Shown one piece after another: positions 1 to 11,077 of a stretch of 64,000 bases of DNA. Each line of letters starts with the position of its first letter. Position 1 is the first letter of the stretch. The DNA comes from Burkholderiales bacterium. Its GTDB lineage: Bacteria; Pseudomonadota; Gammaproteobacteria; Burkholderiales; Thiobacteraceae. The stretch lies in the NCBI GenBank assembly GCA_023511995.1, contig JAIMAL010000014.1:1-64000 (forward strand). The letters run 5' to 3'. Position numbers and translations under genes: made by a program. Under the pieces are notes generated by a model, which was not told where the DNA came from, ran no database searches, and saw only the letters and a program-made list of their open reading frames with translations.

Positions 1-1974
<1,974 letters not shown>

Positions 1975-1982
1975 GCGGAACA

Positions 1983-2002
1983 CCCCGGCCCTCGGGCCGG
2001 GG
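1983..2002. repeat. Perfect 8-bp inverted repeat after the RND pump gene
   Basis: CCCCGGCC at 1983-1990 and GGCCGGGG at 1995-2002 flank a 4-base loop, 9 bases after the pump's stop codon. No U-run follows, so it may act as a processing or stability hairpin or a weak terminator rather than a canonical intrinsic terminator. Confidence 0.6.
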
Positions 2003-2033
2003 ATCACTTACTGAAATCGCAAAGGAGCACATC

Positions 2034-2322
2034 ATGGGATTCTTCAAACACATGCTGGGCAATCTGATGGGCGGCCACCACGGCAGCTATCGAGGCGGCC
2101 ATCACGGCGGTCACGGCTACGGCGGCTATCCAGGCTATCCGCAAGGCGGCGGCCCCGGTGGCGGCAATCCCTGCCCCCCAATGCGGCAGCGCCAACACGG
2201 CCGAAGCGCGCTTCTGCCAGCAGTGCGGCGCGTCCCTGCTACCCGCCAAATGCGCCGGCTGCGGCGCGGAACTCGCGGCGGGCGCCAAGTTTTGCGGCCA
2301 GTGCGGCAAGCCTAGGCAATGA
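2034..2322 (+). CDS. Small His/Gly-rich double zinc-ribbon protein with an apparent +1 frameshift
   Basis: A good ribosome site (AAAGGAG, 2021-2027) precedes ATG 2034. The first ~48 residues read MGFFKHMLGNLMGG, then His/Gly/Tyr-rich repeats, then NPCP. At 2174-2179 there is a run of six C. Removing one C restores a frame reading CPQCGS, then four CxxC knuckles (CQQCG, CAGCG, CGQCG), stopping at TGA 2320-2322. The unedited frame gives an Arg-rich tail ending at 2315. The restored product, about 95 residues, is a typical two-ribbon protein and may bind metal next to efflux genes. I infer a homopolymer sequencing error or a recent frameshift mutation. The function is not established. Confidence 0.7.
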
Positions 2323-2368
2323 CTGGTCATATGCCGCTTTGATCACTTGATTCCCGAAGAGCGTCATC

Positions 2369-2710
2369 ATGGCCGAAAAATGCACCCTGGATTTGCCCCT
2401 GCTCCTGCCCGGCATCCCCGACGAGCGGGATGCCTGCGTGGGGCGACTGACCGCACTGCTGCAGGCCGAGGGCCTGGAACGGGTGCACGTCGTGCGGGAA
2501 GACGGGGGTACGCGCCTCTGCTTGCACTACGACCCGCAGGGCTTCAGCGTGAGCCGGGTGCACGAACTGGCACGGGCGGCCGGCGCGAAGATCGCCAACC
2601 GCTTCCACCACGAAAGCCTGCGCATCGACGGCATGGACTGCGCCACCTGCGCCACCGTGATCGAGCACGCCTACCGAGAAAATTTAGGGGTAGATTTGGG
2701 GGTAGATTGA
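2369..2710 (+). pseudogene. Truncated heavy-metal P-type ATPase, N-terminal fragment only
   Basis: 113 residues. Two HMA-like metal-binding segments are visible: residues ~1-80 without a CxxC, and the start of a second with GMDCATCATVIEHA (residues ~88-101), the CxxC motif of copper/zinc/cadmium-transporting P1B ATPases. Such pumps run to 700-900 residues with TGE, DKTG and CPx membrane motifs, none of which follow. The frame runs into YRENLGVDLGVD and stops. That tail is encoded by a short tandem repeat (2685-2710), so the gene was cut by recombination or insertion. The product is unlikely to transport metal, although the metal-binding stub could still be translated. Confidence 0.75.
2685..2710 (+). 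repeat. Tandem repeat at the truncation point of the P-type ATPase
   Basis: Two near-identical 13-14 base units, TTTAGGGGTAGATT and TTTGGGGGTAGATT, lie head to tail exactly where homology to P-type ATPases ends. The local AT content is higher than on either side. This looks like the edge or attachment region of a lost or partly deleted mobile element. No integrase gene is present nearby, so the assignment is inference. Confidence 0.5.
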
Positions 2711-3011
2711 AAATCCAAGGCCCACGACAGCGCCCAAATCAATGCCTTGGCGAATTTGTTTGAGGGAGCCCTTGCCAAAGCCCGAAGCCCCTTCGGGCTT
2801 TTTTACGCCCGCCGGAACGCCAGAACTGGCGGGGCCTCGCGCGATCCCGGAGACAGTTGATGGCGCGGGGGCCGGCTTTGTTCGCCGAAGCCAACCACCC
2901 GTAGGACCGACAAGCTCTGTCTCGGGCTCAACATCAATCCATCACGCCGGCGTCATCACCCGCGCCACGGAAATTTGCAGGACGCGGGGTTGCACCATCC
3001 TGCGGTCATGC
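2711..3011. other. Gene-poor junction stretch
   Basis: About 300 bases between the ATPase stub and the dioxygenase gene. It holds one strong terminator hairpin (2778-2804). I see no convincing protein gene: the long rightward frame crossing it runs antisense through the dioxygenase gene and has no recognisable composition. It is probably residual DNA of the recombination event that truncated the ATPase. Confidence 0.5.
2778..2804 (+). terminator. Rho-independent terminator
   Basis: AAGCCCGAAG (2778-2787), a 3-base loop CCC, and CTTCGGGCTT (2791-2800) run into six U in total (2799-2804). This is a canonical intrinsic terminator on the plus strand. It would stop readthrough from the metal-efflux block toward the convergent dioxygenase gene. 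Confidence 0.85.
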
Positions 3012-3821
3012 TCAGCCGAAACGGAAAGCGCTTTCCACCGCGCCCATGACGCGATCCTCGAAGCACTTCACCCCCTTGTCGGCACCCGCAGCACCGGCGG
3101 CAACCAAAAGCGGGATCAAATGCTCCTCGCGCGGGGCCGCATCACGCGCACCGGGTGCGCGGAACCACTCCGACAATCGCCGCGCGCGCTCGGCTGCATC
3201 CGGATGGGTCACCGTCTCGGTGAGCCAGGCGTCGAATTCGCGTCCGTGAATGTTGGTCACGTCCCCCCGCAGCGCGTGCATCATCACGCCCATGTTGTGG
3301 TAAGTGTTGCCGGAGCCCATGATCAGCACGCCTTCGTCGCGCAACGGCGCCAGCGCGCGGCCGGCGGCAAGATGCGCAGCCGGATCGAGGTCGGCGCGCA
3401 ACGACAGTTGCACGCAGGGGATGTCCGCTGCCGGGAAGGCCACTTTCAGCGGCACGAACACCCCGTGGTCGAAACCCCTTTGGGTATCGAAGGTGCAGGG
3501 CAAACCCGCCGCCGACAACAGCGCTACCACCCGCTCTGCCAGCTGCGGTGAACCGGCCGCAGGCCAGGCGAGCTGGTAGGTGTGGGGCGGAAAGCCGTAG
3601 TAGTCGTAGAGGAGCGGCGGCGCGGCATTCTTCTGCACGGTGAACTGCGGCGCTTCCCAGTGAGCCGAGATCACCAGCAGTGCGCGTGGCCGCTCCGGCA
3701 GGGTGGCGGGAAGGCGTTCCAGAAACGCGCGGTGGCGGTCCCACGCATCGGGCGGGTCCCACGCCATGAAGAAGCATGGCCCGCCCCCGTGGGGGATGAA
3801 GAGCGTGGGCTGGCGCCTCAC
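3012..3821 (-). CDS. LigB-family extradiol dioxygenase (4,5-DOPA dioxygenase-like, YgiD type)
   Basis: 269 residues from a GTG start at 3821 whose GTGA overlaps the stop of the upstream oxidoreductase gene. This start restores the conserved N-terminus PTLFIPHGGGPCFF, which the internal ATG at 3767 would cut off. Family metal ligands are visible as His in IPHGGG, ISAHWE, GFDHGVF and TYHNMG. Members open aromatic catechol rings using Fe or Zn, and the natural substrate is often unknown. It is last in a three-gene unit with an old yellow enzyme and a glutathione S-transferase, which suggests joint handling of electrophilic or aromatic compounds. Confidence 0.88.
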   Translation of the reverse strand: MRRQPTLFIPHGGGPCFFMAWDPPDAWDRHRAFLERLPATLPERPRALLVISAHWEAPQFTVQKNAAPPLLYDYYGFPPHTYQLAWPAAGSPQLAERVVALLSAAGLPCTFDTQRGFDHGVFVPLKVAFPAADIPCVQLSLRADLDPAAHLAAGRALAPLRDEGVLIMGSGNTYHNMGVMMHALRGDVTNIHGREFDAWLTETVTHPDAAERARRLSEWFRAPGARDAAPREEHLIPLLVAAGAAGADKGVKCFEDRVMGAVESAFRFG

Positions 3822-4885
3822 AGTTCGGTGTAACCCTTTGCGTCCGGCGTATAGAAGGTAGCCGGATCGGCGGGCCTGATCTCGCCACCGGTCTTGAGCT
3901 TTTGCACCAGATCCGGGTTGGCGATGAAGGGGCGGCCGAAGGCCACCAGATCGCCCTTGCCCGCTTCCAGATCGGCGTTCGCACGCGCGGCATCGTAGCC
4001 GCCGGAAAGGATGAATCTGCCCTTGAACGCGGCCCGCAGGCGCGCCTTGTATTCGTCGCTGGGGCCGGTCGCGCCCATGGCGCGATGATCCACCACATGG
4101 AGGTAGACCAGGCCGATGTCGTTGAGCGCTTCGACCAGGCGGATATAGAGGGCGTCCATGTCCGGGTCGGGCTGCATGCCGTTGAAGTTGTTGTAGGGCG
4201 AGATGCGCATGCCGACCCGTTCCGGCCCGATGGCCTGGGCTGCGGCGCGGGCCACCTCCACCGCGAAACGGATGCGGTTGTCGATCGAGCCGCCCCAGCG
4301 ATCGCTGCGCTGATTGGCTGCGGTGTTGAGGAACTGGTCGATGAGATAGCCGTTCGCGCCATGCAGCTCGACACCGTCGAAACCGGCCTCGATGGCGCGT
4401 TTGCAGGCCGTGGCGTATTCCGCGATGGCAGCGAGGATGTCGTCCTCGCTCATCATGACGGGCACGGGATGGGGCTGCATGCCTTGCGTGTCCGTCCACA
4501 TCTCGCCCGGCGCGGCGATGGCCGACGGCGCCAGTATCCGCGCCCCCGGCGGCAGGTTGGCCGGATGTGCCACGCGCCCGGTGTGCATGAGCTGCACGAA
4601 GATGCGGCCCCCGGCGCCATGCACGGCATCGGTCACCTTGCGCCAGGCGGCCACCTGCTGATCGGAATAGATGCCGGGGATGCGCGCATAGCCCAGACCG
4701 TTGGGCGAAGGCGAGGTGCCCTCGGTGATGATCAACCCCGCCTCGGCGCGCAGGCTGTAGTACTTCGCCATCAAATCATTGGGCACATTGTTAAGCGCCC
4801 GCGAGCGGGTCATGGGCGCCATGACGATGCGGTTGGGCAGAAACAGCGGGCCGAGCTGAATCGGCGTGAACAGGTTGACCATCAT
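3818..4885 (-). CDS. Alkene reductase of the old yellow enzyme family (NemA-like)
   Basis: 355 residues, the normal length for the FMN-dependent NAD(P)H:flavin oxidoreductase/old yellow enzyme family that reduces activated C=C bonds, N-ethylmaleimide or nitro-esters. The TIM-barrel starts with FTPIQLGPLFLPNRIVMAPMTRSRA. The His/Asn substrate-binding pair is in ELHGANGYLIDQFLN, and FMN-binding strands near the end include GGYDA and VAFGRPFIANPDLV. Two consecutive ATGs (4885 and 4882) follow AGAAGGAGAACG; either could serve. It overlaps the glutathione S-transferase stop by 4 bases and the dioxygenase start by 4 bases, so the three are translationally coupled. Confidence 0.93.
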   Translation of the reverse strand: MMVNLFTPIQLGPLFLPNRIVMAPMTRSRALNNVPNDLMAKYYSLRAEAGLIITEGTSPSPNGLGYARIPGIYSDQQVAAWRKVTDAVHGAGGRIFVQLMHTGRVAHPANLPPGARILAPSAIAAPGEMWTDTQGMQPHPVPVMMSEDDILAAIAEYATACKRAIEAGFDGVELHGANGYLIDQFLNTAANQRSDRWGGSIDNRIRFAVEVARAAAQAIGPERVGMRISPYNNFNGMQPDPDMDALYIRLVEALNDIGLVYLHVVDHRAMGATGPSDEYKARLRAAFKGRFILSGGYDAARANADLEAGKGDLVAFGRPFIANPDLVQKLKTGGEIRPADPATFYTPDAKGYTEL

Positions 4886-5511
4886 CGTTCTCCTTCTTCT
4901 TTCGCAGGGATCAGCCCTTCGGCAGCAAGCGCGGCCTGGACTGCCGGGCGGGCGCCCACCCGCCCAAGATAGGCGGTGAGCGCCGGCCAGGGCGAAAGGT
5001 CAATGCCGACATATTTGCCCCAGCCGAGCACGGTGAAGAGATAGGCATCCGCCACCGTGAAGGTGTCGCCCATGGCGTAGGGCTTGCCCGTCAACCGCCG
5101 GTTGGCATGCTCGATGCGGCTCACAAGCTGCGACTTGATGATGGATTTCGCCTCATCCGGCAGTTTCGGGTTGAACAGCGCGCCAAAGCCCTTGTGCAAC
5201 TCCGTGGAAATGAAATTGAGCCATTCCATCAGACGGTAGCGTTCCATCGTGCCCGTCGGCGGCGCCAGGCGTTTTTCCGGCACTCGATCGGCCAGGTACT
5301 GCACGATGGCCGGGCCTTCGGTGAGCACCTGCCCATCGTCGAGCTGCAAGGCCGGGACATAGCCATTGGGGTTGATGGCCTTGTAATCGGCGCCGGTTTC
5401 AGTGACCGAGCTCTTGAGATCGACCCGCTCGAGGCTGAAATCAAACCCGCCCTCGCGCAGGACGATGTGGGGTGAGAGGGAACAGGCACCGGGACTGTAG
5501 TAGAGCTTCAT
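4882..5511 (-). CDS. Glutathione S-transferase (beta-class-like)
   Basis: 209 residues from ATG 5511 ([20 protein letters not shown]), chosen over the upstream ATG at 5523 because GAGG lies 6 bases before it and homologues begin [10 protein letters not shown]. The N-terminal thioredoxin fold carries Cys10, matching the catalytic or mixed-disulfide Cys of bacterial beta-class enzymes, and [23 protein letters not shown], the glutathione-binding loop. The C-terminal half is the all-helical GST domain. It conjugates or reduces electrophiles with glutathione. It is first in the GST-reductase-dioxygenase unit and divergent from an HxlR regulator. Confidence 0.93.
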   Translation of the reverse strand: MKLYYSPGACSLSPHIVLREGGFDFSLERVDLKSSVTETGADYKAINPNGYVPALQLDDGQVLTEGPAIVQYLADRVPEKRLAPPTGTMERYRLMEWLNFISTELHKGFGALFNPKLPDEAKSIIKSQLVSRIEHANRRLTGKPYAMGDTFTVADAYLFTVLGWGKYVGIDLSPWPALTAYLGRVGARPAVQAALAAEGLIPAKEEGER

Positions 5512-5549
5512 GGTTCGCCTCACGGTTTATTTGCGGGAGCAGGTCTTAT

Positions 5550-5603
5550 AAAGTAACCTTCATGCGCAAACAAGAGGGCACGCGTACCGCCCATGGTTAC
5601 TTT
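5550..5603. promoter_or_regulatory. Predicted HxlR operator: 9-bp inverted repeat in the divergent promoter
   Basis: AAAGTAACC at 5550-5558 and its exact reverse complement GGTTACTTT at 5595-5603 lie between the divergent GST (start 5511) and HxlR (start 5616) genes. Two identical half-sites 45 bases apart could bind two regulator dimers and control both transcription units. HxlR proteins often repress a neighbouring divergent detoxification gene. The binding itself is inferred. Confidence 0.6.
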
Positions 5604-5615
5604 GAGGGAACCAGC

Positions 5616-6029
5616 ATGATTCCAGATGACACGCTTGCCGAAGCCGCTTCACCCCTTGATCCGCCGCCGCCGTCGAACGGACACCGGAACTGTCCGGTGC
5701 GCGACGTGCTCGACCGCCTGGGCGACAAGTGGTCGACGCTGATTCTCGTGACCCTGGCCCAGGGTCCGCAACGATTCAATGCCCTGGCCCGCGCCGTGCC
5801 CGACATTTCGCGCCGGATGCTCACCGAAACGCTGCGCCACCTCGAACGCGACGGACTCATCTGGCGCGAGGTGACCCCCTCGACACCACCGTCGGTGGCC
5901 TACGGGCTCACGTCCCTGGGAATTTCGCTGATGCCACCGCTCAAGGCCCTCATCGCCTGGGCGGAGCGTCACCAGCCCGAGATCGCCGCCGCCCGTAAAC
6001 GCTTCGATGGCCGCATGGTCAAGGGCTGA
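5616..6029 (+). CDS. HxlR-family winged-helix transcriptional regulator
   Basis: 137 residues from ATG 5616 (GAGGG 8 bases upstream). The in-frame ATG at 5562 lies inside the predicted operator and lacks a ribosome site. The core [58 protein letters not shown] is the HxlR winged helix. Cys34 (NCPV), just before the DNA-binding domain, matches the redox- or electrophile-sensing Cys of YodB/HypR-type members. Divergent placement from GST, old yellow enzyme and dioxygenase suggests it represses them until an electrophile or quinone is sensed. Confidence 0.92.
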   Translation: MIPDDTLAEAASPLDPPPPSNGHRNCPVRDVLDRLGDKWSTLILVTLAQGPQRFNALARAVPDISRRMLTETLRHLERDGLIWREVTPSTPPSVAYGLTSLGISLMPPLKALIAWAERHQPEIAAARKRFDGRMVKG

Positions 6030-6034
6030 AAGGA

Positions 6035-6304
6035 TCACGACCAGGGATTCGGCGGCGTACCGTTCTGCTGCACCCACTCAAGCGCAGTCCGCGTGCCCAA
6101 CAGGCGGAGCAAGGTGGCGCATCCCCTGTGCTGATCAAACTGGCGGCCACGATCTCGGGTCCCGGCGTGCCAGTCGGACGCGTCAGCCGACCGAGCCGGA
6201 TCGCGTCCCTCTGCTGCGATCTCTCCGACCGAGGCGCATCGCCCCGCGTTGAGCAAGCGCTGCCAGTGGTTCCGGCCAAGCGGCCGGCGAGGCTCCCTAT
6301 GCAA
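6035..6304 (-). pseudogene. Decayed C-terminal remnant of a recombinase-associated DNA-binding protein
   Basis: Read leftward, fragments in alternating frames line up with the conserved C-terminal tail I recall from resolvase/recombinase-type genes. In order they are GRNHWQRLLNAGRCASVGEIAA, then after a frameshift GRLTRPTGTPGPEIVAASLISTG, then back in the first frame ATLLRLLGTRTALEWVQQNG. The usual pattern is W-x-LL-x-SG-x-YASI-x-ELA, then RLLRLTLLAP-x-IVEAILDG, then LPLEW. At least two frameshifts and many substitutions mark it as dead. It supports past mobile-element activity between the HxlR and kinase genes. The assignment rests on remembered family patterns. Confidence 0.5.
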
Positions 6305-6333
6305 AGGCCGCCCGCGTTTCCTATCATGACGCC

Positions 6334-9300
6334 ATGACGCACCCCCGATCCTTCAATCACCGCCTTTTCCTCTGGCCGCTCATCGCGCTGATGGTCGGCC
6401 TCGTCCTCACCGCCATGCTGGTGCAGCAGACGCGGCGGTGGGTGGACGAGCAGCTGACGGCCCGGCTGGCGTTCGATGCCCAGCAGCTCCCGCGCGCATG
6501 CAGCAGCAGTTCGCGTTGCAGGAGGAGGCGCTGCGCGGGCTGGTAGGCCTGTTTGCGGCTTCGGAGGAAGTGAGCCGGCGGGATTTCGATGCCCATATCG
6601 CAACGCTCCGGCTGCGCGAGCGTTTCCCGGCCGCGCTCGAATTCCGTTTCGCGCGCCGGCTGACGCCGGCGGAACTCCCCGCCTGGCAGCGGCAGGTGGC
6701 GCGCTCGCTGGCGGAGCTCGGCGAACCCGTGCCGGATCTGTCGCCCAAGCCGCCCGGCCCGCGCGGGGAATACTTCCTCGTCGAATGCGTCGCGCCGTTT
6801 TCCGCGGCCAGCCTCGGCCTCGATCTCCTGGCTTCTTCGCCCCGGCGCGCGGCGATCGGGCGGCTGCGCGCCGGGCAGGGCTTCGCGCTGAGCGAGCGGC
6901 TCGGCGCCGAATATCCGGATTTCCCCGCCTATGCGTTGCTGGCCGCGCTGCCGCCGAAAGGGCATACGCCGCCGCCGGGCGTCGTCGCCTTGATCTTCCG
7001 GCCCGACCGTCTGGTGGGTGAGATGGCGAGGGCAGCCAAGGATTACGACATCGAGCTCTACGATGCGCCGCCGACGGCCGCCCTCGGCACGAGCGTGCTG
7101 CCCATTTTCAATACCCATGCCGAAAATGAAGCGCCCTACGCCGGGCGCAGCGGCTTTCATCAGGCGCGGCTGCCGCTCACCGTGGGCGACCGGCAATGGA
7201 CGCTGGTCGTCACCGCCCTGGCCGCCTGGCCGCTGGCGCGGCAATACGGCTGGTTTCCCTGGGCGATCGGCGCGGGCGGCGGTTTCTTGAGTCTGTTCGG
7301 CGCCGCGCTGCTCGCCTTCCTGCTCCAGCGGCAATGGCAGGCCGAGCGGCAATTGCGGCTCACCGAGGCCGACCTGGAGCGCGCGCAGGCCGTCGCCGAG
7401 ATCGGCAGCTGGCATCTCGACGGCGACGGGCGTTTGCTCTGGTCGCGCGAGACCTACCGGATGTTCGGCATCCCGGCAGGCGAGCCGGTGAGTTACGAGC
7501 GCTTTCTCGCCTGCGTCCATCCTGAGGATCGCGAGAGGGTCGACGCCGCCTGGCAGGCGGCGCTCAAAGGCGCGCCCTACCGCATCCAGCATCGCATCAT
7601 CGTCGCTGGCGAGCCGCGCTGGGTGGAGGAGCGCGCCGAGCTGCACTTCGCGCCGAACGGTGCGCTCGCCCACGCCGACGGCACGGTGCGCGACATCACG
7701 CGCGAGAAGGCCGCCGAGGAGGAACTCCGGCAGCTCAACGCGGAGCTCGAGACGCGGGTCGCCGAGCGCACCGCCCGCCTTTCTGCCGTGCTCGACAACC
7801 TGCTCGATGCCGTCATCGTCATCGACGAACACGGCCTCATCCAGTCGGCCAACCCGGCGCTCGAGCGGCTGTTGGGCTACGCCCCCGAGGAAGTGCTCGG
7901 GCAGAACGTCTCCCTGCTCATGCCCGAGCCGCACCGCAGCGCCCATGACGGGTATATCGCCCGCTATCTCGCCACCGGCGAGGCGCACATCATCGGCATC
8001 GGCCGAGAGGTGGAGGCGCTGCGCAAGTCGGGCGAGCGGGTTGCCGTGGAGCTTGCGGTGAGCGAATACCGCCTCGGCGACCAACGCTATTTCGTCGGCG
8101 TGCTGCACGACATCCGTGAGCACAAACGCCTTCTGGCCGAGAAGGAACGCCTGCTCGCCGAGCGGCAGGAGTTCCTCGCCACGATGAGCCACGAGATCCG
8201 TACGCCGCTCACCGGCATGCTGGGGATGCTGGAATTGCTCTCGTTGACCGAGCTCGATGCCGATCAGCGCCATGAGCTGGCGATCGCGCGCGAATCGGGC
8301 AAGGCGCTCGCGCGCATCGTCGACGACATCCTCGACTATTCGAAGATCGAGGCGGGCCGGCTCACCCTGTCGCCCGAGCCGGAAAACCTGAAGGCGCTGA
8401 TCGAGTCGGTGCGCGATGCCTATCTCGCCACCGCCAGCGCGAAGGGCCTGTCATTGATGAGCTTCGTCGATCCGAGGCTACCGGCCGCCGTGCTCGTGGA
8501 CGGGATGCGTCTGCGGCAGATCCTTTCCAACTTCGTTTCCAACGCGCTGAAATTCACCGCCGAGGGCTATGTCGAGCTGCGCGCCGACTGGCTGGCGGGC
8601 GATGAAAGCCAGGTGACGGTGAAGTTCTCGGTGCATGATACCGGCGTCGGCATCGCTCCCGACGTGCAGGCGAAGCTGTTCGAACGCTACACCCAGGCCG
8701 ATGCGACCACCGCGCGCCGCTATGGCGGCACCGGGCTGGGGCTGGCGATCTGCAAGCATTTGACCGAGATGATGGGCGGCGCGATCGGCGTCGAATCCCA
8801 GCCGGCGCGCGGCAGCACCTTCTTCGTCACGCTGACGCTGCCGGTCGCCGAGGCCGCCGCCGCGCCGCCGCCGGCCGCCACGCCCGCGCTGCGCCAGCTC
8901 GATTCCGGCGGCCGGCCGGTCCTGGTGGCCGACGATCACCCGACCAACCGCGCACTGATCGCGCGCCAGATGCAGCTCCTCGGCCTGCCGGTGGAGCTGG
9001 CGGAAAACGGCAACCAGGCGCTGGCCAAATGGAAACACGGCGACTACGCGCTGATCCTCACCGACGTGCACATGCCGGTGATGGACGGTTTCGAGCTCGC
9101 CCAGGCGGTGCGCGAGATCGAAGCGAAGGAGGGCCGCAAGCACACGCCGATCCTCGCCTGGACCGCGGCGGCGATGGACGAGGAAGTGGCACGCGCCCGC
9201 GCCGCCGGCATGGACGACGTGCTGGTCAAGCCCACCGAACTCGCTGAACTGCGACGTACGCTCTCGCGCTGGCTGCCGTTCGCCGCGGCCAATGGTCTCG

Positions 9301-10010
9301 CGCCGCTGCCGGCGCTCGACGCGGTGCTCGATCGCAACGTGCTCGGCCAACTGGCCGAAGGCGCCGAGGAAGAGCGGCTGATCCTCGCCGATTTCCTGCA
9401 CCAGACCCGGGGCGACCTCGCCGCGCTGGCCGCCGCGCTGGCCGCGGCCGATGGCGCCGCCGCGGCGCGGCAGGCGCACCGCATCAAAGGCGCTTCCCGC
9501 ATGGTGGGCGCGAGCCGTCTCGCCGCGCGCGCCGCGCGGGTGGAAGATGCCGCGCGGCGGCAGGATTTCGCCGAGGCCCGTGCGCGCCTGGCCGAGATGG
9601 AGGCCGACCTGGCCGAACTGGCGGCGATGAATGGCCTGCACCCCGAAGCCGCCGCGCCTGCATTGCCTGATGCGCCGCCGGTCTGGGATCCTGCGGTGCT
9701 GGCCGACATGGTCGGCGAGTCGGTGCAACTGCAGCGCGAGATGATCGAGAGCTTCTTCAGCCATGCCGCCGACACCTTGAGCGAGCTGCGCAGCGCGTAC
9801 GAAAAGCGCGAGGCGCGGCCGCTCGCGCGCGCCGCGCACAAGCTCAAGTCCGCCGCGCGCGCGATCGGCGCGCTGGAAGTCGCCGAGCTCGCCGCCCGGC
9901 TCGAGGCGGCCGGCAACAATGCCGACTGGCCGGCCGCCGAGACCGCGCATCAGGCGCTCGATGCCGCCTGGGCGCGATTGGAACGACGGTTTGAAGGAGG
10001 CGCGAGATGA
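6334..10010 (+). CDS. CHASE-PAS-PAS hybrid histidine kinase with receiver and two HPt domains; apparent frameshift near 6490
   Basis: The N-terminus (ATG 6334, MTHPRSFNHRLFLWPLIA, one TM helix) is in one frame and everything from ~6498 (MQQQFALQEEALRG) in another. Adding one base at about 6487-6496 joins them into a ~1225-residue sensor. Order: TM1; periplasmic CHASE-like domain; TM2 (~7249-7324); two PAS domains; HisKA with SHEIRTPL (His codon 8190); HATPase with NALKFT, DTGVGI and GGTGLGLAI; receiver with phospho-Asp in LTDVHMPVMDG (~9062); two HPt domains, AHRIKG (His codon 9477) and AHKLKS (His codon 9837). The layout allows His-Asp-His phosphorelay. ATGA overlap couples it to the next regulator. 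If the frameshift is real, the kinase would be cytosolic or silent. Confidence 0.87.
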
Positions 10011-11077
10011 GTACGACGCCGCTTGCCTGGCTGTTCGCCGACCCGGACGCGGTCGAAGAGGTGCGCACGCTGGCCGCCGATGCGGGTCTGCGCATCGAGC
10101 ATTTCAAGGAGGTGGCCGAAGCCGTCCGGCGTTACGCGCAGGCACAGCCGGCGCTGCTGCTCTTCGCCTACCTTGATCTCGGTCAGGCAGAGCGGGCCTT
10201 TCTCGAGCTCTACCGCACCGCGCCCGGGTTCGCCGGCGGCGATCATCCGTCGATCCTGCTCTGCAAGGGGCAGGATGCCGATACCGCCTATGCGCTGGTG
10301 AAGCGTCGCGTGTTCGATGACTATGTGGTGTTCCGCCCCCTTTACGATCCGCACCGGCTGGCGATCAGCATCCGTCACCAGCTCGGCGAGCGGCAACGCG
10401 ACGAGCGGGTGGCGGTGGGCCGCAAGCTGCTCGATGGCACGCAACGGAGCGCCGCGATGTTGCACGACGCGCTGATGCGCCATGCCGAAGTCGCCGCAAC
10501 GACGGCGGCGGAGCTGGCCGCGGCGCGTCGCCGCCTGGCCGCCGAGGCGCCGGAACTGCACCCGCAGCTCGAAGCCGCCTGCGCGCCGGTCGAACGCCGG
10601 CTCGCCACCAGCAGCGCCGCGGCGCAGGAAACCGCGGCGACGGTCGCGCCGAAGCTTGCCGAAGCGGGCGACTGGCTGGCCCGGCAGCCGCAGCGCTTGG
10701 CGGTGGTGGATGACGACCCAGTCTATCTGCAGGTGCTCACGCGCATGCTGGAGCAGGCCGGCTACGAGGTCGCCGCCTTCAGTGACCCGATCGGCGCACT
10801 GGTGGCGCTGCCTCGGCTGAAGCCCGACGCGCTGCTGGCGGATGTCGAGATGCCCGGGATGTCCGGCCTCGAGCTGATCGAGCAGGTGCACCAGGTGCCC
10901 GCGCTGCGCGAATTGCCCTGCCTGCTCATCAGCGGCCATGCCGATGCCCAGACAGTGAGGGAGGCGGCGCGGCACGGCATCGCCGGCTTCATCGTCAAAC
11001 CCGGTAACCGCGCGACCGTGCTGGAAAAGCTGCGCGCCGTCCTGCCTCCGCCCCCGCCCCCATGGAGCCTGCCATGA
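10007..11077 (+). CDS. Two-receiver response regulator with a degenerate N-terminal receiver
   Basis: 356 residues. Residues ~1-125 fold like a receiver, but the phospho-Asp position falls in ALLLFAYLDLG and the C-terminal Lys-Pro is Arg-Pro (FRPLYD), so it is probably a pseudo-receiver. An Ala-rich helical linker (~130-220) follows. Residues ~228-345 form a normal receiver: AVVDDDP, LLADVEMPGMSG with acceptor Asp, LISGHAD and FIVKPGN. There is no DNA-binding or enzymatic output domain, so it likely works by protein contact or as a phosphate sink for the upstream kinase. It overlaps both neighbours by 4 bases. Confidence 0.88.
   Translation: MSTTPLAWLFADPDAVEEVRTLAADAGLRIEHFKEVAEAVRRYAQAQPALLLFAYLDLGQAERAFLELYRTAPGFAGGDHPSILLCKGQDADTAYALVKRRVFDDYVVFRPLYDPHRLAISIRHQLGERQRDERVAVGRKLLDGTQRSAAMLHDALMRHAEVAATTAAELAAARRRLAAEAPELHPQLEAACAPVERRLATSSAAAQETAATVAPKLAEAGDWLARQPQRLAVVDDDPVYLQVLTRMLEQAGYEVAAFSDPIGALVALPRLKPDALLADVEMPGMSGLELIEQVHQVPALRELPCLLISGHADAQTVREAARHGIAGFIVKPGNRATVLEKLRAVLPPPPPPWSLP

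Noticed and set aside
2742-3551. Long rightward open frame of 269 codons over the gene-poor region
   Set aside because: It runs antisense to most of the LigB-type dioxygenase gene, which has clear family motifs, and has no recognisable domain of its own.
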